A stretch of DNA of 64,000 nucleotides from CAYZED01 sp964477445 (GCA_964477445.1 CAYZED010000001.1:222773-286772), one strand, 5' to 3'; counted from the stretch's first letter, positions 9,316 to 18,668 are shown. The notes: a model not told the origin generated them from the sequence alone. Numbers and translations are program-made.

Positions 9316-10409
9316 TGAAGGACTCTTCTGAAAAAGGTAAGAAAATTAAAGTCTTAGTGGTAGATGACAGCGCCTTTATGAGAAAAATAATAGGAGACAT
9401 CCTTTCGTCAGAAAATGATATCCAAGTTGTTGAATATGGAAGAAACGGCAAAGATGCCATAGAAAAAGCAAAACTTTATCAACCGGATGTTATAACATTA
9501 GATGTAGAAATGCCTATTCTTAGTGGTTTAGAAGCACTTCCAGAACTTATGAATATCAGTCCAACCCCGAAAGTTATAATGGTAAGCAGTTTAACAACTG
9601 AAGGAGCCGACGCAACAATTAAGGCGCTGGAATGGGGGGCTCTAGATTTTGTGGCTAAACCAACTAAATCCTTGTTCAATTTTGATGCAGAGGACTTAAG
9701 AAATGATTTACTAACTAAAATAAGAAATTTGGCAAACTCAAGAGTTAGAAGCTTTTTAAATATAAGAACTGAAACAGAAAAAAAACCTCTAATAAAACGC
9801 ATAAAGACAAAAGAAAGTGAATCAGGAAGACTAAAATACATTATTGCTATAGGTACTTCCACTGGAGGCCCTAGAGCCCTACAAGAAGTAATTCCTTTTT
9901 TCCCAAAAGATTTTCCAGCTGCTATTTTAATCGTTCAACACATGCCACCTGGTTTCACAAAGTCACTATCAGAGAGATTAGATAGCTTGTCACATATAAA
10001 TGTTAAGGAAGCAGCTAATGGTGATGTACTTATGCCGGGTTGTGCATATTTAGCACCAGGAGACTTTCATATGGTTTTGACAAAAAATGGAGAAGGGGAT
10101 TATTGTATTTCACTAAATAAGAATCCACAGATGACTGGTCATAGACCATCTGTAAACACAATGATGGATTCAGTCGCCGAGGTGGTAAACAATAAGGGAA
10201 CTATTGCTGTAATGATGACTGGAATGGGAAGTGACGGGAGTGATGGAATATTGAAAATGAAGAAAGCTGGAGCTAAAACAATAGCTCAAGATGAGGACAC
10301 TAGTGTAGTTTATGGAATGCCGAAATCAGCAGTTGCGATAGGCGCAATTGATAAGATAATACCAGTTCAAGAGATCACAAAAGCAGTATTGAAGTTTATG
10401 GAGGTGTAG
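9315..10409 (+). CDS. cheB: Chemotaxis protein-glutamate methylesterase CheB
   Basis: The start is taken at ATG 9315, coupled to the preceding stop, with AAGGG upstream; a TTG three bases earlier is also possible. The 364-residue protein has a receiver domain with phospho-acceptor D63 and a C-terminal methylesterase/deamidase domain with GTSTGG (active Ser), QHMPPGFT (His) and MTGMGSDG (Asp). CheB demethylates chemoreceptors when phosphorylated by CheA. No cheR is present in the window. Confidence 0.96.
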   Translation: MKDSSEKGKKIKVLVVDDSAFMRKIIGDILSSENDIQVVEYGRNGKDAIEKAKLYQPDVITLDVEMPILSGLEALPELMNISPTPKVIMVSSLTTEGADATIKALEWGALDFVAKPTKSLFNFDAEDLRNDLLTKIRNLANSRVRSFLNIRTETEKKPLIKRIKTKESESGRLKYIIAIGTSTGGPRALQEVIPFFPKDFPAAILIVQHMPPGFTKSLSERLDSLSHINVKEAANGDVLMPGCAYLAPGDFHMVLTKNGEGDYCISLNKNPQMTGHRPSVNTMMDSVAEVVNNKGTIAVMMTGMGSDGSDGILKMKKAGAKTIAQDEDTSVVYGMPKSAVAIGAIDKIIPVQEITKAVLKFMEV

Positions 10410-10413
10410 ATAT

Positions 10414-12567
10414 ATGGATATGAATCAATATATGGAGATTTTCATCGAAGAGGCACAAGAACATTTACAAAATCTTAATCAATGTTTGCTTTCTTTAGAG
10501 ACTAATCCAAAAGACGCAAAAATTATTAATGAAATTTTTAGATCAGCTCATACCATAAAAGGTATGTCTGGGACAATGGGATATACTAAATTAGCTGGAT
10601 TAACTCATCAAATGGAAAACGTACTAGACATTATAAGAAATGGGAAGTTAGACGTTAATTCGGATATCGTTGATGTTTTATTTGAATGCCTAGATTATCT
10701 CGAAAATTCTATTGAAACAATAAGTAATACCGGTGCTGAAGGCAGCAGATCGGCTGATAGTATTATTGAAAAATTAAACTTAATACTTGTTGGTAAAAGT
10801 ATTGATAAGGGAAATAAGAGCGAAGAGAGTGTATCAGATTCAAAAAGGGAAAAGAATAAGAAAAACAATAATCTTTCAAATGAAGCTGTTAATAAGGAAA
10901 TTATTGAATCATCAAGTTCTAGTAAAAAGTCAACTACTTTCAAGTTGGATCTTAACCAGTACGATTTGGATTTAATTTACAATGCTTCTCAGAATAGAGC
11001 TAAGTGCTTTAAATTAAAAATTATAGTTTCAGAGAATTGCATGCTGAAAGCTGCCAGGGCATTTATAATTTTCCAAGCCTTAGAGTCTATGGGCGAAATA
11101 TTTAAGTCAGAGCCTAAAGTTGAAGATATTGAAGATGAGAAATTTGACCAGAGTTTCATAGTTGCGATAGTAACTAGAGAAGGAATAGAAAAAGTCAAAC
11201 ATGAAATAGAAAATATTACAGACGTAATAGAAGTTTTAATAGAAGAATTAATCATTGAAGAAGATTCAATGACAGATGAAGAAAAAATTTCAGCAGGTGA
11301 TTTATTAACTAGCGCAAACAGTATTATTAGCCAAGTACAAAACATTATCTCAGTACCTAGTACAGTTGCGTCTGATGGCGAAAAAGATGGCGAAGAGATA
11401 ATAAAGAAGGGCGGAAAAACAAGCAAGACTGTTAGGGTTGATATTGATAGATTAGATAATCTTATGAATTTAGTCAGTGAATTAATTATTATTAAAACAA
11501 GACTTGAAGGACTGGGAGCTGGCGATAGAGATTCGGATATGAATGAAGCTGTAGAATATCTTGAAAGAATTACAACTAACCTCCATGATGCGGTAATGAA
11601 GGTCCGAATGGTTCCGATCGAAAGAGTGTTTAACAGATTCCCAAGGATGGTTAGGGATTTGTCTAGAGACTTAAAAAAAGACATTGTTTTACATATGTCT
11701 GGTGAAGAAACAGAACTGGATAGAACTGTAATTGATGAAATAGGTGATCCTTTAATACACTTAATCAGAAATGCTATGGATCATGGCGTTGAGAAAAAAG
11801 AAGATCGTATTGCAAGAGGAAAATCAAGCACAGGAAATGTTCATTTAAGAGCATATCAAGATGGAAATAGTGTTGTTATTGAAGTTGAAGATGACGGCGC
11901 TGGAATAGATGTTGAAAGAGTTAAGAAAAAAGCAGTTGAAAAAGGATTAATAACACCTATTGAAGCTTCTGAACTTGACGAAAAACGAGCTGTAGAACTA
12001 TTATTTAGAGCTGGATTTAGTACTGCAGACCAAGTTTCTAATTTGTCTGGAAGAGGCGTTGGTCTTGATGTCGTAAAAACAAAGATAGAATCTTTGAATG
12101 GTTTAGTTGAAGTAGAGAACTCAAAGGGACGAGGCAGTAAATTTATAATTAGACTACCTTTAACACTTGCCATTATTCAAGCTTTATTGGTGACACTTGG
12201 AGATGAAAAGTATGCTATTCCATTAAATGTGATCAGGGACATAACAACCATTAGCGCAGATCAAGTTAGAGATATTCACGGTCAAGAAGTAGTTTTGAAC
12301 AGGAATAATGTTTTGCCGATATTAAGACTAAGTAGAATGTTGGATGTTAAGAATAGTGCATCTGAGACGGAAACAGAATACACTGCTATTGTTGTAAAAA
12401 AAGGTGATAAAAACACTGCATTCATAGTTGATTCATTAATAGGCCAACAGGAAATTGTAATAAAAACATTGGGCAGATATTTATCAGGAATCAAGTTTAT
12501 AGCAGGAGCAACTATTCTTGGTGATGGTCAAGTAGCTTTAATAGTAGACACAAATTCATTAATATAG
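10414..12567 (+). CDS. cheA: Chemotaxis sensor histidine kinase CheA
   Basis: This 717-residue protein has the full CheA layout. There is an HPt domain with phospho-His H46 in the run SAHTIKG, a low-complexity linker and a CheY/CheB-docking P2 domain (about 170-265). A dimerisation domain starts near 338. The ATPase has an N box (RNAMDHG, about 451), DDGAGID (about 493) and GRGVGLDVV (about 547), and is followed by a C-terminal CheW-like domain. It is the central kinase of chemotaxis. GAGGTG lies seven bases before ATG. Confidence 0.97.
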   Translation: MDMNQYMEIFIEEAQEHLQNLNQCLLSLETNPKDAKIINEIFRSAHTIKGMSGTMGYTKLAGLTHQMENVLDIIRNGKLDVNSDIVDVLFECLDYLENSIETISNTGAEGSRSADSIIEKLNLILVGKSIDKGNKSEESVSDSKREKNKKNNNLSNEAVNKEIIESSSSSKKSTTFKLDLNQYDLDLIYNASQNRAKCFKLKIIVSENCMLKAARAFIIFQALESMGEIFKSEPKVEDIEDEKFDQSFIVAIVTREGIEKVKHEIENITDVIEVLIEELIIEEDSMTDEEKISAGDLLTSANSIISQVQNIISVPSTVASDGEKDGEEIIKKGGKTSKTVRVDIDRLDNLMNLVSELIIIKTRLEGLGAGDRDSDMNEAVEYLERITTNLHDAVMKVRMVPIERVFNRFPRMVRDLSRDLKKDIVLHMSGEETELDRTVIDEIGDPLIHLIRNAMDHGVEKKEDRIARGKSSTGNVHLRAYQDGNSVVIEVEDDGAGIDVERVKKKAVEKGLITPIEASELDEKRAVELLFRAGFSTADQVSNLSGRGVGLDVVKTKIESLNGLVEVENSKGRGSKFIIRLPLTLAIIQALLVTLGDEKYAIPLNVIRDITTISADQVRDIHGQEVVLNRNNVLPILRLSRMLDVKNSASETETEYTAIVVKKGDKNTAFIVDSLIGQQEIVIKTLGRYLSGIKFIAGATILGDGQVALIVDTNSLI

Positions 12568-12577
12568 GAGGTGCAAT

Positions 12578-13018
12578 ATGGAAGATATATCCACAAACAG
12601 CAGACAGTTTGTTGTATTTAGATTAGATAATGAAGAATATGGTATCGAAATATTACGAGTTAAAGAAATTAAAGAAATGACACGTATTACTAGGGTTCCT
12701 AAAGCTCCTTATTATGTCAGAGGGATGATAAATCTTAGGGGTGAAGTTATTCCAATAGTTGATTTAAGGGAAAAGTTTAGTCTTGTTAAAAATTCAGATA
12801 ATGATAGCACAAGAATTATCATAGTGGGAGTTGAAGAAATCACTGTAGGTTTGGTAGTTGATACTTCGTCAGAAGTAATTGAGATTTTCAATGAAGATGT
12901 TGAAGATGCTCCAACCACCATAAGTAATGTTGAATCCGGCTATATTTCTGGGATTGGTAAGGTTGGAAGCAGACTTATTATACTTCTGAATGTTGAAAAA
13001 ATACTTCTAAACAATTAA
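12578..13018 (+). CDS. cheW: Chemotaxis coupling protein CheW
   Basis: This 146-residue single CheW domain contains the typical runs FRLDNEEYGIEILRVKEI and GMINLRGEVIPIVDLR. CheW bridges chemoreceptors and CheA in the signalling array. A strong ribosome site AGGAGGTG lies just upstream of the ATG, and the gene follows cheA by ten bases. Confidence 0.96.
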   Translation: MEDISTNSRQFVVFRLDNEEYGIEILRVKEIKEMTRITRVPKAPYYVRGMINLRGEVIPIVDLREKFSLVKNSDNDSTRIIIVGVEEITVGLVVDTSSEVIEIFNEDVEDAPTTISNVESGYISGIGKVGSRLIILLNVEKILLNN

Positions 13019-13031
13019 AGGCAGGTGTTTT

Positions 13032-13646
13032 ATGTCTCTTTCACTTGATAATTTAAACAGTATGCAAATAGATGTCCTCCGCGAGATTGGTAACATTGGA
13101 GCAGGTAATGCAGCTACTGCACTCGCAAAAATGATCTCAAAAAAAGTTGATATGGCCGTACCCAAAGTTAATATACTCGAGTTTAAAAAGGTACCTGCAC
13201 TATTAGGCGGAGAAGAACGATTAGTAGCGGGGATATATTTTAAATTAGAGGGTGATATTGCCGGAAGTATAATGTTTATTTTGGATTATGAATCCGCAAA
13301 AAGGCTGATTAATCTTCTATTTGGGCAAGAAGTAGTTGGAGATTCAATAGATGAAATGGGACAGTCTGCTCTCCAAGAAGTCGGTAATATTTTGGCGGGT
13401 TCGTATTGCTCGTCATTATCAACTCTAACAGGCCTTAACTTAAATATTTCAGTACCATCTTTAGCAATTGATATGGCTGGAGCAATTTTGAGTGTGCCAG
13501 TTATACTTTTTGGACAAGTTGGAGATAAAGTTATGCTTATTGAAACAGATTTCTGCGAAGGCGGGGATCGAGTTAATGGGAATTTTTTCCTCATACCTGA
13601 TGAAGGGTCTTTTGAAATATTATTAAAGAGTTTGGGAGTACTTTGA
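13032..13646 (+). CDS. cheC: CheY-P phosphatase CheC
   Basis: This 204-residue protein has two copies of the CheC/CheX phosphatase motif with the key Glu and Asn: EIGNIGAGNA near residues 19-28 and EVGNILAGSY near 115-124. CheC dephosphorylates CheY-P and binds CheD, linking motor output to receptor adaptation in Firmicutes. The adjoining cheD gene fits this partnership. Confidence 0.94.
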   Translation: MSLSLDNLNSMQIDVLREIGNIGAGNAATALAKMISKKVDMAVPKVNILEFKKVPALLGGEERLVAGIYFKLEGDIAGSIMFILDYESAKRLINLLFGQEVVGDSIDEMGQSALQEVGNILAGSYCSSLSTLTGLNLNISVPSLAIDMAGAILSVPVILFGQVGDKVMLIETDFCEGGDRVNGNFFLIPDEGSFEILLKSLGVL

Positions 13647-13647
13647 T

Positions 13648-14133
13648 ATGACAGATTTGATAAAAGTCGGAATGGCAGATATGAATACTGTCCAGTTTCC
13701 TGGTGTGCTTACGACACTGGGATTAGGTTCATGTGTTGGTGTTTGCTTATATGATCCTACTACGAAAATTTCGGGTATGCTTCATGTAATGTTGCCATAT
13801 AGCTCACAAATAAAAAATAATAGCAATATAGCCAAATTCGCAGACACAGGAATCATAGCCTTGATTAATGATATGACTAAACTCGGAGCAAACAAAGCAC
13901 GAATTTGGGCAAAAATCGCTGGTGGATCTCAAATGTTTGCAACTAACAAAAATAGCGATGTTATGAAAATTGGATATAGAAACGTTATAGCCACAAAGGA
14001 AACGCTTGAAAAAGTCGGAATTCCAATAATTGCAGAAGATACAGGCGGTAACTATGGTCGCACTATTGAATTATATTCAGAAACTGGCTATTTATTAATT
14101 AAAACGATAGGTTATGGAGTTAAGACAATCTAA
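13648..14133 (+). CDS. cheD: Chemoreceptor glutamine deamidase CheD
   Basis: This 161-residue protein has the CheD active residues C29 in LGSCVGVCLYD and H46 in GMLHVMLP, and a later GGSQMF segment. CheD deamidates receptor glutamines and stimulates CheC. It begins one base after cheC ends, and its stop overlaps the next start by one base. Confidence 0.95.
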   Translation: MTDLIKVGMADMNTVQFPGVLTTLGLGSCVGVCLYDPTTKISGMLHVMLPYSSQIKNNSNIAKFADTGIIALINDMTKLGANKARIWAKIAGGSQMFATNKNSDVMKIGYRNVIATKETLEKVGIPIIAEDTGGNYGRTIELYSETGYLLIKTIGYGVKTI

Positions 14134-14360
14134 TGGAAAAAAAAGAAAAATCCACTACAATAAAAACAATAGAAAATTTAGCGGATATTATTCCCTTTTC
14201 GATGGTATCGATAGTCTTTTTTTCAACCCTTATTGCTGGGTTGTTTTCAGGCTTAGATTTGCTAAGTGTTATGTTAAGAGCTATAATAGGAGTAGTGATA
14301 TTTACAGCGATAGGTTTTTTTATAAGAATAGCTTTAAAGCATAAATTAAAAATAAAATGA
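14133..14360 (+). CDS. Small two-helix membrane protein in the che operon, unknown
   Basis: I do not recognise this family. The 75-residue product has a charged N-terminus, two predicted membrane helices (about 21-43 and 46-66) and a basic C-terminus. Its ATG overlaps the cheD stop (TAATG), so it is almost certainly translated with the che genes. Its size and place suggest a small membrane partner of the motility apparatus, but that is inference. The same region in another frame (14114-14344) gives a shadow reading that I discarded. Confidence 0.65.
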   Translation: MEKKEKSTTIKTIENLADIIPFSMVSIVFFSTLIAGLFSGLDLLSVMLRAIIGVVIFTAIGFFIRIALKHKLKIK

Positions 14361-14391
14361 AGCAGAAAATCCGTTATACTAGCACTATGGT

Positions 14392-14401
14392 NNNNNNNNN
14401 N
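14392..14401. other. Assembly gap (10 N)
   Basis: This is a run of ten N. All five gaps in the window have this exact length, so it is a placeholder rather than a measured size. It interrupts a small gene upstream of the sigma factor. The flanks share no obvious overlap. Confidence 0.98.
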
Positions 14402-14535
14402 AAGTTGACTTAAAAGAAGAAAAAAATGTCATAGATATAGCTTCTAATCCAGATGATTCAGAATTATTAAAAGAAATGAGAATGTCAGGAGATGAATTTG
14501 TCGAAGCTAATTCAAATGACTATACCAGAGTATAA
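14402..14535 (+). CDS. C-terminal part of a small acidic protein, start lost in gap
   Basis: After the N run a frame is open from 14404 to a TAA at 14533. It encodes about 43 acidic residues beginning VDLKEEKNVIDI and ending NDYTRV. The codon pattern looks real and the stop lies 23 bases before the sigma factor. An ATG at 14387, five bases before the gap, could be its start, making a protein of only about 45-50 residues, but no clear ribosome site precedes it. Function is unknown. Confidence 0.45.
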
Positions 14536-14558
14536 CTTAGCATAGACGGAGGCAGCAT

Positions 14559-15287
14559 ATGGAATTGAACCAGCTATGGGATACTTATGGGAGATATAAG
14601 GATCCCAAAATCAGAGAAGAACTGATTGTATACTATGTATATTTAGTTAAATTTGTGGCTGGCAGACTCTTTTCGAGTTATGGCAGTCATGTTGAATTTG
14701 ATGATTTGGCTAGTTATGGTATATTTGGGCTTATTGATGCGATAGATAAATTTGATAATAATAGAGGAGTCAAATTTGAAACCTATGCACAACTTAGGAT
14801 AAGAGGTGCAATAATTGACTATCTAAGAGAAATAGATTGGTTACCTAGATCAGTAAGACAAAAAGCTAAAGAACTAGAGCGAGCTTATACAGAACTAGAA
14901 AATGAACTTGGGAGATCTGTCACGGATAAGGAAATTTCCGAAAAACTAGGGGTAACGTTAGAAGAATTTCATAAAAAAATATCGACGGTATCTACATATG
15001 CATTAGTTTCACTCGATGATTTGCTTGATCAAAAAAGAGAAATTGCAGATGACGAAGGAGATTTAGCAGCACCTGAACTTATGGAAGGTGAAGAGCTTAA
15101 AGATGCCTTAATAGAGAATATAAGTACTCTTCCGGAGAAGGAAAAAAGGATAATTGAATTATATTATTTTGAGGAATTAACTTATAAGGAAATCGGAAAG
15201 ATTCTTGGGGTGTCAGAATCTAGAGTTTCACAATTGCACACAAAATCAATAATTAGGTTAAAAGCTAAGTTGAAGGAAACTTTTTAG
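14559..15287 (+). CDS. sigD: RNA polymerase sigma factor for flagellar genes (SigD/FliA/WhiG family)
   Basis: This 242-residue sigma factor has region 2 (FDDLASYGIFGLIDAIDKFD and KFETYAQLRIRGAIIDYLRE, typical of sigma-28), region 3 (near 105-165) and region 4 with a helix-turn-helix (TYKEIGKILGVSESRVSQLH). In Firmicutes it directs late flagellar, motor and autolysin genes. Its place at the end of the che genes matches B. subtilis sigD. The ribosome site GGAGGCAG lies just before ATG. Confidence 0.95.
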   Translation: MELNQLWDTYGRYKDPKIREELIVYYVYLVKFVAGRLFSSYGSHVEFDDLASYGIFGLIDAIDKFDNNRGVKFETYAQLRIRGAIIDYLREIDWLPRSVRQKAKELERAYTELENELGRSVTDKEISEKLGVTLEEFHKKISTVSTYALVSLDDLLDQKREIADDEGDLAAPELMEGEELKDALIENISTLPEKEKRIIELYYFEELTYKEIGKILGVSESRVSQLHTKSIIRLKAKLKETF

Positions 15288-15333
15288 ATAAGCACGAATT
15301 CGAAATATTTTGGCATGAGTGGGGGACTTTTTA

Positions 15334-17106
15334 ATGGAAATTATTCTTGAGGGTAGTAATTATGAAAATCTAATAATTGAAGCTACAGAGAAACTAAATA
15401 CATCTAAGGAAAGAATCAAAGTGGAAATATTAGAGAATAAAAAGAATATGTTCGGTACTAATATTAAAATCAAGGCCACTGTCATAGAAATTAATGAGGA
15501 ATGCAATCCTGAAGACACTAAATACCAAGGTATTAGTGTAATTGAATTTGACTATAAAGAAGATGGTGTTTATATTAGGTTTGGATGCATGGTTACTACT
15601 AATGAAATTAAAGAACAAATGTTAAATCGAGGCATCGAAAACTTTGATCCATATACTATAAATAAAGAAGTTGGTGCAGGCAATTTTGAAAAATGGATAA
15701 AAATAGCAGAATCACAATCAATGAAGGCTGTTGATTGTGTTATTAGCTTGAAAATATCGAAGGACTTAATGAAAGTTATTATAAATATTACTCCACCATT
15801 TAATTCAGCAGATATTACTGAATCGGAAATAATAAAATATTTATCAGATAGAAACATAAGTTATGGTATAAATCGTGAAAATATTAGCGAATTAGCTTAT
15901 GATCGGAAATATAATCAGGATATTATTATTGCTGTTGGTATGCCGCCCCAAAATGGAACTGATGGTAAGATAGAATACTATTTTGATACCAATACCGAAA
16001 AAAGTTTCCAAGTTGATGAACAGGGTAATGTTAACTTTAAGGAACTGTCACTCATAAAAAATGTAAATAAAGGTGATAAGCTTGCAAGTCTAATTCCAGG
16101 GAATATAGGTATTGACGGGATTAATGTATTGGGTATGAAAGTTCCTGCTATAGAAGGGCGAAAAATTGCTTTGCCGAGAGGGAAAAATGTAGATATTGAT
16201 GAAACTGGATTTTCGATTATTGCTGGTAAACCAGGAGAAGTTAAAGTTATAGATGGAAGAATAAATGTGTTTTCTGTATATGAAGTTAAAGCTGATGTTG
16301 ATCCCTCAACAGGTAACATTAGGTTTAACGGCAAAGTTGTGGTCAGCGGAAATGTTCTCTCTGGTTTTGAGATTGAAGCTGAAGGAGACGTTGAAATATA
16401 TGGAGTTGTGGAAGGTGCCAAGATTACTTCTGGCGGAAACGTTGTTCTTCATAGAGGTGTTTTAGGTGCTGGAGTCGCAGAAATTATTTGCAAGGGCGAT
16501 TTAATTGCAAAATTCATTGAAAATAGCAAGGCCAGTGTACAAGGGAATATAACTAGCGATGCAATAATGCAAAGTCACGTTTTAGCTGGGAAAAAAGTTG
16601 AAGTTACAGGAAAAAAAGGTCTTATAGTTGGAGGAAGTGTTAGAGCCGGAGAAGAAGTAAGGGCAAAGATTATTGGGTCTAGTATGGCTACAGTCACTGA
16701 AGTTGAAGTTGGACTCAATCCTGACTTAAGAAAAAAGTATGATGAAAATAAGATTGAATTGAAAGTCACTGCTGAAAATATGGAAAAAGCTAAGCAGGCA
16801 GTAGATATTTTAACAAAAATAGCCAAAGCAGGAGAGCTTCCAGAAGACAAAAAACAGATGATGTCAAAATCTGTCCAATTAAAACTCCAAAGCGCCCAAA
16901 AGATTGAACACTTAAAAAAAGAACAACAGGAACTTGAACAAATTTTTGAGGACGTGAATAAGGGCAAAATTAAAGTAGTTGATACGATTTTCCCTGGGTG
17001 TAGAATAGCCATTGGAAGCAGTATGATGTATATTAAAGATCCAATCAAGTTTTGTACTTTTTATAGAGCTAATGCTGAAATCAAGCTAGGAGTATATGAA
17101 GGGTAG
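15334..17106 (+). CDS. FapA/DUF342-family protein
   Basis: I start at ATG 15334, which has GGGGGAC eight bases upstream, rather than at the in-frame GTG 15319. The 590-residue protein has an N-terminal Jag-N-like region, a central FapA (DUF342) region rich in Gly/Val turns that likely forms a right-handed beta-helix (about 180-440), and a C-terminal coiled coil (about 460-545). Family members in flagellated Firmicutes lie beside sigD. Roles in surface or motility control are suggested but not settled. Confidence 0.85.
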   Translation: MEIILEGSNYENLIIEATEKLNTSKERIKVEILENKKNMFGTNIKIKATVIEINEECNPEDTKYQGISVIEFDYKEDGVYIRFGCMVTTNEIKEQMLNRGIENFDPYTINKEVGAGNFEKWIKIAESQSMKAVDCVISLKISKDLMKVIINITPPFNSADITESEIIKYLSDRNISYGINRENISELAYDRKYNQDIIIAVGMPPQNGTDGKIEYYFDTNTEKSFQVDEQGNVNFKELSLIKNVNKGDKLASLIPGNIGIDGINVLGMKVPAIEGRKIALPRGKNVDIDETGFSIIAGKPGEVKVIDGRINVFSVYEVKADVDPSTGNIRFNGKVVVSGNVLSGFEIEAEGDVEIYGVVEGAKITSGGNVVLHRGVLGAGVAEIICKGDLIAKFIENSKASVQGNITSDAIMQSHVLAGKKVEVTGKKGLIVGGSVRAGEEVRAKIIGSSMATVTEVEVGLNPDLRKKYDENKIELKVTAENMEKAKQAVDILTKIAKAGELPEDKKQMMSKSVQLKLQSAQKIEHLKKEQQELEQIFEDVNKGKIKVVDTIFPGCRIAIGSSMMYIKDPIKFCTFYRANAEIKLGVYEG

Positions 17107-17113
17107 TGAAAAT

Positions 17114-17467
17114 ATGTCGGTTAGACCAGTTGATATGCAAATTATTATTCCAAAAGCTTCAGAAGTACAAAAAGCAAAAATGATGGAGCTTTTAGTACCT
17201 GTAAATAATGAACTAGTTGATATGAATAAAGATAAAAAGGAATTAGAGCGAAAAGTAAATCAGGTAAATAGAAAAGAGAAACCCGAGGAAATTCGAATTA
17301 ACGAAGAACGCGAAAGAGAGCGAAAGCGAGAAGAAGCCCAGAAAGAGCGAGAAAGTAGACGCGAAAAATTATTAGAAGAGCGAAAAAAAGAATCAGATGA
17401 AAATCAGAAATCGAAAAAATCTTTTGATTCAAAGAAACAACCAAATAAAATAGATATAAGAGTCTGA
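17114..17467 (+). CDS. Charged coiled-coil protein of the fla/che operon, unknown
   Basis: The 117-residue product begins MSVRPVDMQIIIPKASEV and then becomes almost wholly Glu, Lys and Arg with coiled-coil character (about 45-100). I chose ATG 17114, which has GAAGGG about ten bases upstream; ATG 17096 would overlap the FapA-like gene and add six residues. I recall similar short proteins in clostridial flagellar operons but can name no function. It ends eight bases before the SwrB-like gene. Confidence 0.7.
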   Translation: MSVRPVDMQIIIPKASEVQKAKMMELLVPVNNELVDMNKDKKELERKVNQVNRKEKPEEIRINEERERERKREEAQKERESRREKLLEERKKESDENQKSKKSFDSKKQPNKIDIRV

Positions 17468-17475
17468 GGTGAAAG

Positions 17476-18012
17476 ATGACACTATTTTTAAACTATGGCT
17501 TCATGGCAATAGGCATTGCGATTGTAATTATTGCATTAACTCTGATATTGTTAGATAAGCTAAAGGGTGAAGATTTATATTTTAGTATTGACATGAAAGA
17601 GCAGGAAATAAAAAAAATTCTTGAAGATGCCGAGGAACTTGTTGATGAACTAAAATATACTTCAGAATTAGTTATTAGCGATATGGAAAAGAAATATGGG
17701 GACATTAAGATAAGTTGTGAAAAGCTATCATCTGAAGCCAGAAAACAATTTGAAGCATCTAAGCATCCTGTTATGCCTATTGAAAAGCCAAATATTGTTT
17801 ATTCTGATCAGAATCTTAAACAAATTACCCAAAAGAAAATATCAAAATTAGTTAATGAAGAAGATTCGGGTGAAAAAAAGAAGTTAAGCACCAGACAATT
17901 AGCAGTGCTAGAGATGGCCGCTAGAGGCATGGAAGTTACTGAAATTGCGAGGGAAATGAATATGGGGCAAGGTGAAGTGTCTCTAATTTTGGCTCTCAGA
18001 AATGAGGAGTAA
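17476..18012 (+). CDS. SwrB-like membrane-anchored protein (DUF6115 type)
   Basis: This 178-residue protein has one N-terminal membrane helix (about 6-27), a coiled-coil stretch (about 38-85) and a C-terminal helix-turn-helix-like end (STRQLAVLEMAARGMEVTEI followed by MNMGQGEVSLILALR). This matches SwrB of B. subtilis, which lies at the same place after sigD and activates flagellar export at the basal body. GAGGTGAAAG precedes the ATG. Sequence conservation of SwrB is low, so the symbol is withheld. Confidence 0.75.
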   Translation: MTLFLNYGFMAIGIAIVIIALTLILLDKLKGEDLYFSIDMKEQEIKKILEDAEELVDELKYTSELVISDMEKKYGDIKISCEKLSSEARKQFEASKHPVMPIEKPNIVYSDQNLKQITQKKISKLVNEEDSGEKKKLSTRQLAVLEMAARGMEVTEIAREMNMGQGEVSLILALRNEE

Positions 18013-18015
18013 CTG

Positions 18016-18561
18016 ATGGCAAAATATAATCTAAAAAATATTATGTTAGGAATCGGTATTGGAGTTATAGTAACAGCCACTTTCAATATTAATTCACTTA
18101 ATAAACCCATTAGTTTGAAAGACCTTGAAAAGCAAGCGTTGATTAATTATGACAAAATCCTGGTAGCAAAGGATTATGTTGAGACACATAATCTCAATAC
18201 AAAAAAACCAACTCAAACACCTAAACCCAGCCTAAAACCTTCAGAAAATGTTTCCCCGACACCAACGCTTACACCTACACTATCACCTACTTCCACTCCC
18301 ACAATAAAGCCTACCGCTACGCCAACAATAAAACCTTCACCAACTTCTGATACGAGAGTTTTTGCAGCTTTTAAAGTGGATAACTATAGCACTTCAGAAA
18401 CGGTAGCAAATTGGCTTAGTAATGCAGGTGTTGTAAATAAAGCAGAGTTTTTAAGTGAATTGAATAGAAGAAGTCTTACCACAAAAATCAAGAATGGCTC
18501 CTATAAAATCTATAAAGGCGAAAGTATTAAATCGATCATTTATACTCTTACTGGAAAATAA
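18016..18561 (+). CDS. Membrane-anchored protein with Pro/Thr linker and MltG/YceG-like C-terminal domain
   Basis: The 181-residue product has an N-terminal membrane helix (about 10-28), a Pro/Thr/Ser linker with repeated TPT-type units (about 63-113) and a C-terminal region (about 115-181). The last region has the pattern of the LysM-like part of MltG: TSETVANWLSNAGVV, then a Gly-Tyr segment (KNGSYKIYKGES) and a final helix. It lacks the transglycosylase core. It may bind peptidoglycan next to the flagellum, which is inference. GAGGAG overlaps the preceding stop. Confidence 0.65.
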   Translation: MAKYNLKNIMLGIGIGVIVTATFNINSLNKPISLKDLEKQALINYDKILVAKDYVETHNLNTKKPTQTPKPSLKPSENVSPTPTLTPTLSPTSTPTIKPTATPTIKPSPTSDTRVFAAFKVDNYSTSETVANWLSNAGVVNKAEFLSELNRRSLTTKIKNGSYKIYKGESIKSIIYTLTGK

Positions 18562-18587
18562 AATAGGTAAAATTGTAAGTTTTTCAC

Positions 18588-18660
18588 AGTACAAGAAAGT
18601 ATGCTTTTTTTGAAGCCGCTTAAATTCTTTGAAGCTCATATACCGCTTAAGTTCTTTGAA
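18588..18660. repeat. Dispersed intergenic repeat (copy 1) with internal direct repeats
   Basis: The segment 18588-18635 resembles 46704-46747: both read AGTAnAAGAAAGTATnC, a run of T, then GAAGCC and a CTT/TTCTT tail. Within this copy the phrase CCGCTTAAnTTCTTTGAA occurs twice (about 18616 and 18643). The AGTA...TACT part plus T run can fold as a small terminator-like hairpin, perfect in copy 2 and degraded here. Confidence 0.5.
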
Positions 18661-18668
18661 CCTTTTTG

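Noticed and set aside
10989..11684. 231-residue minus-strand frame
   Set aside because: It is antisense to cheA, which is clearly coding, and has no family features.
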